Counted from the first letter of the stretch, positions 46,599 to 55,414 are shown. The stretch is 64,000 bases of DNA from Camelimonas fluminis (GCF_014656355.1 NZ_BNCG01000001.1:515835-579834), one strand, 5' to 3'. Notes: generated from the sequence alone by a model not told the origin. Numbers and translations are program-made.

Positions 46599-47156
46599 AT
46601 GTCTGATGGGAGAGACTGGCGTGTCCGCGCCGCTGTGCCGGACGATGTCCAGCACGTGGCGGAGGTGCACGTTCAGGCATATCGCGAGACTTTTCGGAGC
46701 ATGATGCCGGCTGAAGAGCTGGAGCGGATCACCGTTGAATTGTCTGGTTCCGGTTGGAGGCGAGTGCTTGCAGAATCACGAGAAACGCGGGGGCTGTCCC
46801 TTCAGGTGGCGGTTTGTGAAGGCCGTATTGTCGGTCTTGGGACTTGTTGCCCTCAACGTAGCCTCCAGCTTCAGCGCATGGGTTATGACGGGGAAATCGG
46901 CACGCTGTATGTTTTGCCTGCTTTTCACGGGCTGGGCGCAGGGCGCGCCATCATCCAGACGCTCGCAATGCGACTGCAGCGCGATGGCTTCAGGGCCATG
47001 GCGCTTTGGACGCTGACCCGGAATCTGCGGGCGCGGGGGTTTTACGAACGGCTTGGCGGCGTCACGCTTCTTGAGCGCGAGGAGCCATGCGCTGGCGGCG
47101 CGCTGGTCGAAGTGGCGTATGGCTGGAATGATGTCGGCGCTCTGCTTCCGGCATGA
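46599..47156 (+). CDS. GNAT-family N-acetyltransferase
   Basis: A 185-residue acetyltransferase (IGTLYVLPAFHGLGAGRAIIQTL; ARGFYERLGGVTLLER), with an N-terminal half like ribosomal-protein or toxin-type acetyltransferases (VPDDVQHVAEVHVQAYRETF). Target unknown. Codon use looks less GC-biased than its neighbours, with many tgt, ttg and ctt codons, hinting at transfer. ATG 46599 has GGGGG about 10 bases upstream. Confidence 0.85.
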   Translation: MSDGRDWRVRAAVPDDVQHVAEVHVQAYRETFRSMMPAEELERITVELSGSGWRRVLAESRETRGLSLQVAVCEGRIVGLGTCCPQRSLQLQRMGYDGEIGTLYVLPAFHGLGAGRAIIQTLAMRLQRDGFRAMALWTLTRNLRARGFYERLGGVTLLEREEPCAGGALVEVAYGWNDVGALLPA

Positions 47157-47319
47157 CAGGCGCGGTCTCGTCACTCCAGCCGATGCATCTGCATTTTGGG
47201 GACGCGCCCTTGCGACGCATGCTTGATCGGCTCTGTCACATGCCAGGACCAGACAGCCGGGCAGTCCGGGATCACCTTGACGACCTGTGACGCATGCAGG
47301 CGCAGGAAGGGATCAGATC

Positions 47320-47706
47320 ATGGCGCAGGTGCTGAAATCGGTGACGCCGATACTTCACGTCAGGGACGTACCGGCGAGCGCGCGCTATTTTGAAGATCGC
47401 CTCGGCTTCAGGACAGACTTTCTGCACGGCGCGCCGCCGTTCTACGGCTCGGTTTCGCGCGATAGCGTCTGCCTTCACCTGCGATTTGTCCATGCGCCCA
47501 ATTTCGCCGAACTCGCCGCCCGTGAGCTGTCGCTGATCCTTGCAACCATAGAAGTGGCGGATGTCCAGGCGCTGCACGCGGAGCTGGTAGAGCGTGGCGC
47601 GCACATCGTCCAGTCGCCGACACGCCATCCGTGGGGCGGAACGGACGTGCATGTCGTCGATCTGGATGGCAACGCGCTATCGTTCGTCGCCTGTGAGGCG
47701 ACGTAG
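47320..47706 (+). CDS. VOC-superfamily protein (glyoxalase/bleomycin-resistance type)
   Basis: A 128-residue single VOC module pair: VTPILHVRDVPASARYFEDRLGFRTDF at the start and HPWGGTDVHVVDLDGNALSFV at the end, with the LHLR strand between. Such proteins bind metal or a drug as dimers; the substrate cannot be assigned. AAGGGA lies before ATG 47320; a GTG at 47287 is less likely. It is convergent with the downstream enoyl-CoA hydratase gene, 19 bases apart. Confidence 0.88.
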   Translation: MAQVLKSVTPILHVRDVPASARYFEDRLGFRTDFLHGAPPFYGSVSRDSVCLHLRFVHAPNFAELAARELSLILATIEVADVQALHAELVERGAHIVQSPTRHPWGGTDVHVVDLDGNALSFVACEAT

Positions 47707-47725
47707 GGATCTCCCCCGCGGCGCT

Positions 47726-48544
47726 TCAGCGTCCCCGGAACTGCGGCTGGCGCTTTTCCAGGAAGGCGTCGCGGCCTTCGGCGTAGTCCTCGCTGTCGAA
47801 GCAGGCGCCGGCGAGCGCCAGCAGTTCAGCCTCTGACACTGAGCCAGGCAAGCCGCTGGCGGCGGCGATCGACGCCTTGGCCGAGCGCATGGCCAGAGGC
47901 GCGTTGCCCGCGATGGCGCGGGCCATGGCCATGGTTTCCGCCTCCAGATCGGCGTCGGCCCACAGGCGGTGCAGGGCGCCGAGGGCCTTGGCTTCGGCGG
48001 CGTCAAGGCGGCGGGCGGTGAAGAACAGGTCGCGCGCGACGGCGTCGCCGAACGCGGCGACCACAAGCCGCATCGCCTGGGGCGGATAGCCAACGCCGAG
48101 ACGGGCCGCCGGCACGCCGAACACCGTGCCTTCCGCCGCCACGCGCAGGTCGCAAGCGGCGGCGATGCCGACGCCGCCGCCCATGCAGAAGCCACGCATC
48201 ATGGCGATCACCGGAACCGGGCAGGCGGCGATTGCGGCGAATGCCTCCTCGTTTGAGTCCTCATAGGCCTTGCCGCCGGCGGCGCTGGCGCGCAACGTGC
48301 GGAATTCGCTGATGTCAGCGCCGGATGCGAACGGGCTGTCGCCGACGCCGCGCAGCACGATGACCCGCACCGCGTCGTCGGCCGCCATGGCGGCGATGAG
48401 CTGGGGCAGGGCGCGCCACATGGCCAGATCGAGCGCATTACGCTTTTCTGGATTGTTGATGCTGATGACGCCGACGCCGTCCGCAGCTTCTGCGATCAGA
48501 CGGGGCGTGGGGCAAGAGAATGATTTCGAGGAGAAAGATTTCAT
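47726..48544 (-). CDS. enoyl-CoA hydratase/isomerase family protein
   Basis: A second crotonase-fold protein, 272 residues. Oxyanion-hole segments FASGADISEF and RGFCMGGGVGIAAACDLRVA are intact; the C-terminal RDAFLEKRQPQFRGR is typical. The reaction is not specified by the motifs. ATG 48544 is preferred; an in-frame ATG at 48589 has no SD. It is divergent from cysE across about 130 bases. Confidence 0.9.
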   Translation of the reverse strand: MKSFSSKSFSCPTPRLIAEAADGVGVISINNPEKRNALDLAMWRALPQLIAAMAADDAVRVIVLRGVGDSPFASGADISEFRTLRASAAGGKAYEDSNEEAFAAIAACPVPVIAMMRGFCMGGGVGIAAACDLRVAAEGTVFGVPAARLGVGYPPQAMRLVVAAFGDAVARDLFFTARRLDAAEAKALGALHRLWADADLEAETMAMARAIAGNAPLAMRSAKASIAAASGLPGSVSEAELLALAGACFDSEDYAEGRDAFLEKRQPQFRGR

Positions 48545-48673
48545 TGTCTGTTCCGGGGCCAGTGCGGATTTTTGCCGTTCTGCTATCATTCCGTGCTAAA
48601 GCTGCCCACCCCCTGAGCCCGGTCCGTTAGAGGATTTGGCTTCAGGGATATTCGCCAGACGGGAGTCAGTCAG

Positions 48674-49522
48674 ATGGCGCTTGCGACGATGCGCGATGAT
48701 AGCAGGGCCCTGGACAAGATCACGCCGCTTGATCCGGTGTGGACCCATATCCGCAACGAGGCCGAGGCGGCCGTTGCGCGTGAGCCGGACATGGAGCCGC
48801 TGATCTGCGCCACGGTTCTGGACCATGCTTCTCTGGAAATGGCGATTGTTCACCGGGTCGCCTCGCGCCTCGGTCACCGGCTGCTTGGCGAGGAGGCCAT
48901 CGTGCGCGCCTACGCCATGGCGCTGGACTCCGATCCGACCATCGCCCAGTCCATCCGCGCTGACCTGGCGGCGGTGATTGACCGTGATCCGGCCGCCGTG
49001 CGGTTCATCGAGCCCGTGCTGTACTTCAAGGGTTTTCACGCCATCCAGACACACCGTCTGGCGCACTGGCTGTGGGACAAGGGGCGGAAGGACTTCGCCC
49101 TGATGTTGCAGAGTCGCTCGTCCGAAGTTTTCCAGACCGACATCAATCCCGGCGCCGTTATCGGCAAGGGCGTGTTCCTTGATCACGCCACCGGCCTGGT
49201 GGTGGGACAGACTGCGGTGATCGAGGATAACGTCTCGATCCTGCAGGATGTGACGCTCGGCGGCACCGGCAAGGAACGCGGCGACCGGCATCCGAAAATT
49301 CGCGCCGGCGTGCTGCTGGGGGCCGGCGCCAAGGTGCTTGGCAATATCGAGGTGGGACAGTGCGCCCGCATCGCCGCCGGCTCGGTGGTGCTGCATGCGG
49401 TGCCGCGCAACATGACCGTGGCCGGCGTGCCGGCCAAGGTGGTGGGGCCGGCGGGCTGCGCCGAGCCGGCGCGCAGCATGGACCAGATTCTGGCTGACTG
49501 GGCGACTGACTACACCATCTGA
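48674..49522 (+). CDS. cysE: serine O-acetyltransferase
   Basis: A 282-residue CysE making O-acetylserine, the precursor of cysteine. It has the N-terminal helical SATase domain (WTHIRNEAEAAVAREP) and the left-handed beta-helix with the catalytic His residues in FLDHATG and GDRHPKI, and QDVTLGGTGKERG. It should be feedback-inhibited by cysteine through its C terminus (family knowledge). GGGAG supports ATG 48674. The DUF3126 gene follows 335 bases downstream, as is usual in this bacterial group. Confidence 0.97.
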   Translation: MALATMRDDSRALDKITPLDPVWTHIRNEAEAAVAREPDMEPLICATVLDHASLEMAIVHRVASRLGHRLLGEEAIVRAYAMALDSDPTIAQSIRADLAAVIDRDPAAVRFIEPVLYFKGFHAIQTHRLAHWLWDKGRKDFALMLQSRSSEVFQTDINPGAVIGKGVFLDHATGLVVGQTAVIEDNVSILQDVTLGGTGKERGDRHPKIRAGVLLGAGAKVLGNIEVGQCARIAAGSVVLHAVPRNMTVAGVPAKVVGPAGCAEPARSMDQILADWATDYTI

Positions 49523-49857
49523 CGCCGCCCCGGCGTCATGGAACGGCGAGAGGCAGGCCTGAAGCTGGATGTCCCTGGCCCGACTGCTGATCCTGCTGGC
49601 GGACCCGGATTCATCCCCATTTGTCGACAGGGGAACGGCTGCAGGCGACGTTGGCGCCATTTCCCTGTTCCATCAGGATGTTCCGGCTGATGGCGGGCGC
49701 TGCGCCGCTGAAAATGCGCCGATGACGACAGATGGGGTGTTGCGGCGGGGCGCGCGGGTGTATGTCAGACGCCCTGGAGCGCCTCCTTGGATGCGCCTCC
49801 TTCGGTCCGGAGCGTCAACGGTTCCGGATCACTGCGAATACGCCATGGAGAACCCCG

Positions 49858-50073
49858 TTGGATAAAACCGAAATCGCCAAGGTCGAGCGTTACCTGCGCA
49901 GGACGTTCGGCAACGCCGCCATTCGTGTGACCGCCCGTCCGCGAAAGAAGGACTCCGCCGAGGTTTTCGTTGGCGAGGAATTTGTCGGCGTACTGTTCCT
50001 CGATGATGAGGATGGCGACCGGAGCTACAGCTTCCAGATGGCGATCCTCGACACCGATCTTGAGGATGAGTAA
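49858..50073 (+). CDS. DUF3126 family protein
   Basis: A 71-residue protein beginning with a TTG codon (DKTEIAKVERYLRRTFGN...), preceded by GGAG. The length and the end (VGVLFLDDEDGDRSYSFQMAIL) match DUF3126, a small family beside cysE in Hyphomicrobiales; function unknown. The frame is open upstream to 49732, but that part is not conserved-looking. The 335 bases between cysE and this gene hold no other gene. Confidence 0.82.
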   Translation: MDKTEIAKVERYLRRTFGNAAIRVTARPRKKDSAEVFVGEEFVGVLFLDDEDGDRSYSFQMAILDTDLEDE

Positions 50074-50394
50074 GCGGCGGCTCGCGCAAGGACGGCTGGC
50101 GGCGCGGCGCTTTTCCTGGCGCAGGAGCCACCAGGAACCAGGAGCAGGGGGCGGAAGGTGCGCCGCCCTTGCATGCGGCGCGTCTGACGCGAAGTGATGC
50201 CGGCGCGAAGTGATCCTGGCGCGAAGTGATCCTGGCGCGAAGTGATTTCCGCCAGACTGGAAAGATACCAGCAGTGTTTTCCAGCGAAGCGGACGCCGCT
50301 TCGCGTGAAGGGCAGCATCAATTCATAAAAAGACCGGGCGGAATTCCGGTTCTGCATGAACGGATTTTGCTCTGGCGGGCGAGCCGCTGCAGGC
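50074..50394. other. intergenic region with 16-bp tandem repeat
   Basis: About 320 bases between the convergent DUF3126 and LytTR genes. It contains the repeat described next and a degenerate palindrome half-site (gaattccgg ... cggattttgctc, 50341-50373). No gene seen. Confidence 0.55.
50188..50249. repeat. 16-bp tandem repeat, 4 units
   Basis: cgcgaagtgat occurs at 50188, 50204, 50220 and 50236, exactly 16 bases apart; the two central units (cgcgaagtgatcctgg) are identical. It is iteron-like in spacing but lies at the 3' ends of two convergent genes. Confidence 0.85.
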
Positions 50395-51267
50395 TCAGGC
50401 CAACCCCGCCGCCCGCGCCACATCAATATAGCTGCGGCTGACCGGCAGGACGGAGCCGTCAAGCATCCGCACCGCCGGTTTGCCGTTGATGCGCGCGGGG
50501 CCCTCCGCCATCGCCCGGGCGATCCAGTGCGAGCGGTGTATCTGCAGGCCGTCGACCCCGGCGGTTTCAGCAATGGCGTCGGAAAACCGCATCAGCACCA
50601 GCGCGCCGCCCAGATCGGTGCGCACGTCGACATAGTGATCCTGCATTGACATGTGACTCAGCCGACCGCGCTGTTCGGGCGGCAGCCGGTCGAGAATTTT
50701 CGGCCGCTGACGGGTCGGGTCGGCGCGCCCGTTTTCGGCTGGCGGCGTGGCGACGTCCTGGTTTTCCATGGACGCGGGCTGCTGTGATGACAGTTGCTTC
50801 GCCGCCGCCGCGCCGATCTGACGTTCAGACAGGGCGACAACAACGGAGACAATGGCGGACACAGCCATGGTCAGGCCGGTGAGTTCTGGCAGGGCTGGCG
50901 CTGCGGCGCGGCCAAACAGGGCGGCGTTGAGCGCCCAGACGATCAGCGCGACCGGCAGGCCGGCGATCGCCCCGTAAGCGGCCCAGAATAGTGGATGTCG
51001 CGTCCGCCCACGCCCGTGCAGATTGGCCAGCAGACTCACGAGCCCGTAGCCAGCGAGGTAGGTCGCGACGCCAACGAGCGCCCAGTACGTCAGCCGCAAC
51101 GGTAAAGAGAGCGCGTGATAGGTTCCGAATGGCCCGGTGAGGCCCAGCAAAAGCGCCGCCGCCACCGTGGCCAACCAGAACGGGCGCGAAACCAGCAGCC
51201 GCTGCATTTCACGCTTCGTGGATTGCAGGGCGCTGTCGTTCACGAAGTTTTCCGCCAGTTCACGCAA
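50395..51267 (-). CDS. membrane-anchored LytTR-family transcription regulator
   Basis: A 290-residue regulator. About four membrane helices (residues 28-165) precede a linker and a C-terminal LytTR DNA-binding domain (about 195-285: LSHMSMQDHYVDVRT, LQIHRSHWIARAMAE, LPVSRSYIDVARAAG). There is no receiver domain, so it is not a classical response regulator; it may sense a membrane signal directly. The longest reading starts with TTG 51267; GTG 51243 and ATG 51207 are alternatives, none with a strong SD. It is divergent from the DUF2306 membrane protein gene with only 76 bases between, suggesting it controls that gene. Confidence 0.87.
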   Translation of the reverse strand: MRELAENFVNDSALQSTKREMQRLLVSRPFWLATVAAALLLGLTGPFGTYHALSLPLRLTYWALVGVATYLAGYGLVSLLANLHGRGRTRHPLFWAAYGAIAGLPVALIVWALNAALFGRAAAPALPELTGLTMAVSAIVSVVVALSERQIGAAAAKQLSSQQPASMENQDVATPPAENGRADPTRQRPKILDRLPPEQRGRLSHMSMQDHYVDVRTDLGGALVLMRFSDAIAETAGVDGLQIHRSHWIARAMAEGPARINGKPAVRMLDGSVLPVSRSYIDVARAAGLA

Positions 51268-51343
51268 GGGACGTTGGCGGCCATTCTAATCTTCAGCACA
51301 CCGGTTTCCAAAGCGGCCTCCAACGGTCGCCCGGGAGACCATC
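51268..51343. promoter_or_regulatory. compact divergent promoter region, LytTR / DUF2306
   Basis: Only 76 bases separate the two divergent starts, so both promoters and any LytTR-bound direct repeats must lie here or inside the gene starts. No clear LytTR-type pair of repeats was identified by eye. Confidence 0.4.
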
Positions 51344-51859
51344 ATGCACCTGTCGCCGCTGCTCAACGCTTCGTTCGCCATCCAGATTCATGTCGCCGCC
51401 GCCATCGCAGCCCTGCTGCTTGGCGGCGCCATCCTGTTGCGCCGCAAGGGCGACGCGCCGCACCGGATCGCTGGCCGCGTCTGGGGCGGGCTTATGATCG
51501 TCGTCGCCGGCTCATCGTTCTTTATCCACGAGGTGCGGATGTGGGGGCCGTGGAGCCCGATCCACCTGCTGTCGCTGCTCACACTGGCGTCGCTTGCCTG
51601 GGGCGTGCGCATGGCCCGAATCCGTCGCCACAGCGCCCACCGCCGGATCATGCTGGGGCTGTACATGGGCGCGCTGGTTATCACCGGGTTCTTCACCCTG
51701 CTTCCGGGCCGGATCATGCATGACGTGTTGTTCAGCGGCGCGCCAAAGCCAGTTGCAGCGACGCTGGCCGGTCTCATTCTCGCCGCTCTGGCGACGGGAC
51801 TGGCCATGGCGTTTTGGGCGGGGCGCGGAGCCCCGCGGAGCGCCGTGCGGGAAGATTGA
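51344..51859 (+). CDS. DUF2306 membrane protein
   Basis: A 171-residue protein with about four membrane helices. HRIAGRVWGGLMIVVAGSSFFIH, SPIHLLSLLTL and HRRIMLGLYMGALVITGFFTLLPGRIM are typical of DUF2306, a family of unknown function. GGGAG precedes ATG 51344. It is divergently paired with the LytTR regulator and is the likely target or signal partner (inference). Confidence 0.85.
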   Translation: MHLSPLLNASFAIQIHVAAAIAALLLGGAILLRRKGDAPHRIAGRVWGGLMIVVAGSSFFIHEVRMWGPWSPIHLLSLLTLASLAWGVRMARIRRHSAHRRIMLGLYMGALVITGFFTLLPGRIMHDVLFSGAPKPVAATLAGLILAALATGLAMAFWAGRGAPRSAVRED

Positions 51860-52406
51860 CCGTCTGGTCCGGGGCAGCGCGCCCAACCGGGGGCAGGCCG
51901 TCGCCCGATCCCGCTCCGCCCGACTATCCTCGCCCAATATTTTCGCCCGATATTGGTGAGGTTCGTCCGGCGTCAGCTGGGGGGCGCCTGGGTGGATTTG
52001 CGGCAGGCGATCCAACCAGAGGGAGATCAAGCCCTGGCGTTTCAGATCATGTATAGCTGGAAACTGGCGGGACGCCACCTGTTCATGGAAGAAATAATCC
52101 GTCCATTCTGGATGAGATATTGTCCCGGCCCCGGTCACAGACCATCAGTTGGCGGCGGTCTGCGGCCGTTTGGCGTCACAAGGTTCCGGCCGGCGGCTTG
52201 GACGCCGGACGGTGATCCATTGCGCCAGGAGGCAGGCCTGCTGTCCGGCCGGACGCCCCTCGTTGCGAGACTCGCATTTTTGCAGGTCTAACCGGACAAA
52301 AAGTACGGCCCTGAGAAACCGGCTTCGCCCCTGCGCGCGCTGCTCCCGGCCCATGTCTCAAACGCGTTCAGTCCTGAACCGGACTGGCGCGATTCGACGT
52401 TGGGCG
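51860..52406. other. intergenic region
   Basis: About 550 bases without a convincing gene. A 7-bp inverted repeat (ccaatat / atattgg, 51934-51940 with 51950-51956) lies in it. Short frames present are low-complexity. Confidence 0.5.
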
Positions 52407-52565
52407 TTACCGGACGAGGGTGCTGACAATGACGGAAACGATCGAAGCGACAAAGAACAGAATGAGAAACGCACCGCTGGCGATCTCCCCCTGTTGTTGG
52501 GGATTGATGAGATAATCCGGCGCTTTTCCAGATAAACGGTTGCTGCGTATTTGCTTCTCATGCAT
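52407..52565 (-). CDS. small single-helix membrane protein, unknown function
   Basis: A 52-residue protein with a polar N-terminal part (MHEKQIRSNRLSGKAPDYL) and one C-terminal membrane helix (about 30-50, FLILFFVASIVSVIVSTLV), a tail-anchored layout. GGAG lies 8 bases before ATG 52565. Upstream DNA is AT-rich, suitable for a promoter. Not recognised as a known family. Confidence 0.6.
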   Translation of the reverse strand: MHEKQIRSNRLSGKAPDYLINPQQQGEIASGAFLILFFVASIVSVIVSTLVR

Positions 52566-52713
52566 GGATTGCACTCCGATAGTCAAATTAAACAGTCGCA
52601 CTATAAATGTATTCTTAAAGTATTGATTCGGGAAGGCGTAATATCAATGGGGTCCGAATGTTCTTGACGGCGCCATGAGCTTGGCTCAACGTCCCGTGAC
52701 TTTGGAGGAAGCC

Positions 52714-53241
52714 ATGTCTGTATATGCGCTCGGGGACGTTCGTCCCCAATTGCCCCAGCCGGGCGCGTTCTGGGTTGCGCCATCGGCGCACGTGATCGGC
52801 AACGTCCGTCTTGGCGAGGATGTGGGCGTCTGGTTTGGAACGGTTATCCGTGGCGACAACGAACTGATCGACATCGGTCCGCGCAGCAATATCCAGGAGC
52901 TGTGCATGATGCACACTGATCCTGGCGCGCCGATTACCATCGCCGAGGAATGCACCATTGGGCACAGCGCCATTCTGCACGGCTGCACGATTGGCGCCGG
53001 TTCGCTGATCGGCATGGGCGCGACGGTGCTCAACCGCGCCAGAATTGGCTCGGGTTGCCTGGTCGGGGCCAATTCCCTGGTGCCGGAGGGCAAGGAGTTT
53101 CCTGACAACTGCCTCATTCTTGGCTCGCCGGCAAAGGTGGTGCGGCCGCTTCGGGACGAAGAGGTGGCCCGGTTGCGCTTCAGCGCCCGCCACTACGTCG
53201 AGAACTGGAAGCGCTTCGCCCAGACCTTGCAGGAACTGTGA
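52714..53241 (+). CDS. gamma-carbonic-anhydrase-like hexapeptide-repeat protein (YrdA type)
   Basis: A 175-residue left-handed beta-helix protein. VIRGDNELIDIGPRSNIQELCMMHTD, ECTIGHSAILHGCTIG and GSPAKVVRPL match the YrdA/PaaY gamma-carbonic anhydrase group, with histidines in HTD, GHS and HGC positions that bind zinc in active members. Activity is not certain for this subgroup. ATG 52714 has GGAGGAA upstream; ATG 52675 is in frame but lacks an SD. A terminator follows. Confidence 0.93.
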   Translation: MSVYALGDVRPQLPQPGAFWVAPSAHVIGNVRLGEDVGVWFGTVIRGDNELIDIGPRSNIQELCMMHTDPGAPITIAEECTIGHSAILHGCTIGAGSLIGMGATVLNRARIGSGCLVGANSLVPEGKEFPDNCLILGSPAKVVRPLRDEEVARLRFSARHYVENWKRFAQTLQEL

Positions 53242-53264
53242 GCGGCGGCGCGGCCCATGGAAAT

Positions 53265-53298
53265 GAAAAGCCAGCCGAACGGGCTGGCTTTTCTTCTT
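53265..53298. terminator. Rho-independent terminator, probably bidirectional
   Basis: gaaaagccagcc (53265-53276) pairs with ggctggcttttc (53282-53293) over a 5-base loop. It lies between the convergent gamma-carbonic-anhydrase-like and transglutaminase-like genes and could serve both. Confidence 0.88.
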
Positions 53299-53319
53299 GC
53301 GGAGTGAGTTCTGAAACAA

Positions 53320-53952
53320 TTATCGCGATGCGGTGGCCACGGGAGCTTGCGGGGCGCCCAACGACACCCAGATGTTCTGGCTGACGGCGGACTGGCGCTT
53401 GATGTAGGCGTAGCCGGTGCGCGTCCATGACAGGATGTCCTGGCGGCGGTTGTCGAGCACCAGGTCGCCGCGATCGGTGGTGACCATCAGCACGGCGTGT
53501 CCCTCGCCCAGATTGTCGCGCACCACCGTTACCAGCAGCGCCTGGCGGGGATAGCCCATGTCGATCAGCATGCGGCGCTTGGCCAGCACATAATCCTCGC
53601 AATCGCCCTTGCCATCGCTCGGGTAGTCCCAGCGCTCCTCCACGCCCCAGTGCTCCATGTCGGTGACAGGAGCCACCGAACGATTGAAATGGGCGTTGAC
53701 GGTTGCGAGGTCGCGCCAGCTCTTGCGTGACAGTTTGACGTGCGTCGGGGTGCGGACATCACTGTCGCATTCCCCAGCGTAACGCTGGCAAAAATCCACC
53801 CAGCCCATGGGGGAAAGCGTGGTTTGCAGCACCGGTGCCTGAGCCAGACTCATGTCGGCGGGCAGACCGGCCGTCTTCAGATCCTGGGCAAAGGCCTGGG
53901 TGCTGAAGGCGACGATCGCAGCGGCGATGATGAGACCAGACCGGAAAGACAC
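53320..53952 (-). CDS. transglutaminase-like cysteine peptidase (COG3672/BTLCP)
   Basis: A 210-residue exported protein with a cleavable signal peptide (AxA at about 20-22). The catalytic triad is visible: Cys118 in GKGDCEDYVLAKR, His152 in GEGHAVL and Asp167 in LVLDN. In Pseudomonas the relative LapG cleaves a surface adhesin under c-di-GMP control, but this alphaproteobacterial branch is of unknown target, and no LapD or adhesin gene is near. The start codon is GTG 53952 after a TGGGGTT stretch. Confidence 0.9.
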   Translation of the reverse strand: MSFRSGLIIAAAIVAFSTQAFAQDLKTAGLPADMSLAQAPVLQTTLSPMGWVDFCQRYAGECDSDVRTPTHVKLSRKSWRDLATVNAHFNRSVAPVTDMEHWGVEERWDYPSDGKGDCEDYVLAKRRMLIDMGYPRQALLVTVVRDNLGEGHAVLMVTTDRGDLVLDNRRQDILSWTRTGYAYIKRQSAVSQNIWVSLGAPQAPVATASR

Positions 53953-54438
53953 GACATAACCCCAGGGGCTGTTAACGTTTCAGTAACGATTTCACGCGCC
54001 CCCCGCTGACGCAAGGCGTCGGGGCGGCAAACCTAAACAAATGGTAAACGCAACCGTCGTCGTCCGGTTCCGGAGGATGTCTGCGACAGGGGTGTCCAAA
54101 GCGCTGAAGCGGGGCGCCCGGATGACGCCAGGCGACTGACGGGGGAGGCGGGCGGGGCTGGCCTGCGTTGCGGGATTTTCCCGGCGACGGCAGGGCCTTG
54201 AGACAGCGCGCATCCGGGAATGCAGCTGACGCCAGATCATGCGGACGCCGGCGCATCGGCGATGGGCGCAGCGCCAGTCAGCCTTGAGCATTTCCCCGGA
54301 GGAAACGCCTTGCGCCGTCCTGGTTCGCCAACCTCGACAAGGGGGGCTCATTGGAGGCGGCTTGAGGGGGCGCTGCGTGTGGGAAAATGGCGTTTTGACT
54401 GCTTGCATGAATCACGGGCGGCGCCTCATGGTCGCGCC
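53953..54438. other. divergent intergenic region before the rhomboid gene
   Basis: About 490 bases without a convincing gene. The rhomboid frame stays open upstream to 54220, but that part has no SD and no family-like sequence. Promoters of both divergent genes must lie here; none was clear. Confidence 0.5.
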
Positions 54439-55287
54439 ATGAGCAATCACTCCGAATGGCGTCAGCCCAATCCCCAGCGATCCGGTCGCGAGCCGATTTT
54501 CAACGTGCCGGCCGTCGTGGCCGCGCTGATCGGCGTTTTCCTGCTTGTGCATGGATTTCGCGAGCTGGTGACGGATGATTTCATCTGGCTGTATCAGCTT
54601 GCATTCGTGCCGGCGCGGGTGACCTGGTGGTTGCAGCCGGCGGATTTCATGCAGCGCCTGCTGGCGAGCGTCCAGGGCGCGCCGCCCGACGCTGTCAGCG
54701 GGCAACTGGCGTTGGGGCGGCTGATCGTCGCCAGCGGCTCGCTGGCGCCGTGGAGTCTTGTGACCCATGCCTTCCTGCATGGCTCATGGACGCATGTGAT
54801 CCTCAATTCGGTGTGGCTGCTGGCTTTTGGCGCGCCGCTGGCCAGCCGGTTCGGGGCGGTGCGGTTTACTCTCTTCTTCTTCATCTGCGCTGTTGGCGGC
54901 GCCGTCGCGCACTACCTCTCCGGCCCGATGGAGGTGATTCCGATGATTGGCGCCTCTGGCGCGATCTCAGGCTGCATGGGGGCGGCGGTGCGTTTCGCCT
55001 TCAACGTCCGCGGCGGCCTGTTCGGAGGTCCCGCCAGCGTTCACCTGGCGCGCGCCGACAGCCTGGCCGACACCTTCCGGAACCGGCGCGCCATGATGTT
55101 CGCCGGGGCGTGGTTCATCACCAACATCCTGTTTGGCGTGCTGGCGCGGCCGCTGGGCGTCAGCGAATCCATCGTGGCGTGGCAGGCCCATATTGGCGGT
55201 TTCCTCACGGGCCTGTTGCTGTTTGGTTTCTTCGATCCCCATCCGGCCGGATCAAGCGCTTCTGAATGGATGCGCGATACAGACTGA
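54439..55287 (+). CDS. rhomboid-family intramembrane serine protease
   Basis: A 282-residue membrane protein with about six helices. The catalytic pair is present: Ser173 in GASGAISG and His251 in WQAHIGGFLTG; the HAFLHGSWTHVILNSVWLLAFG helix (109-130) with its His residues is typical. It should cleave membrane-protein substrates; the target is unknown. I set ATG 54439 because the family N terminus begins shortly after it. Confidence 0.92.
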   Translation: MSNHSEWRQPNPQRSGREPIFNVPAVVAALIGVFLLVHGFRELVTDDFIWLYQLAFVPARVTWWLQPADFMQRLLASVQGAPPDAVSGQLALGRLIVASGSLAPWSLVTHAFLHGSWTHVILNSVWLLAFGAPLASRFGAVRFTLFFFICAVGGAVAHYLSGPMEVIPMIGASGAISGCMGAAVRFAFNVRGGLFGGPASVHLARADSLADTFRNRRAMMFAGAWFITNILFGVLARPLGVSESIVAWQAHIGGFLTGLLLFGFFDPHPAGSSASEWMRDTD

Positions 55288-55414
55288 TTGCAATGCGGAC
55301 GGGTTGCGGACACTATTTGTCGCCGGGGTCCGGGCAACGGAAGATCGCCTGCAATGGGCGGAGGCCCGCCGACGGACGGGGGCAAAACGGGGAGCGGGCG
55401 GAGGGAGAGCGACC

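Noticed and set aside
50188..50249. CRISPR array
   Set aside because: Repeat units are only 16 bp with 5-bp variable parts, no spacers of normal length and no cas genes.
51953..52535. Plus-strand frames of 110-130 codons between DUF2306 and the small membrane protein gene
   Set aside because: No SD, no family resemblance and irregular composition.
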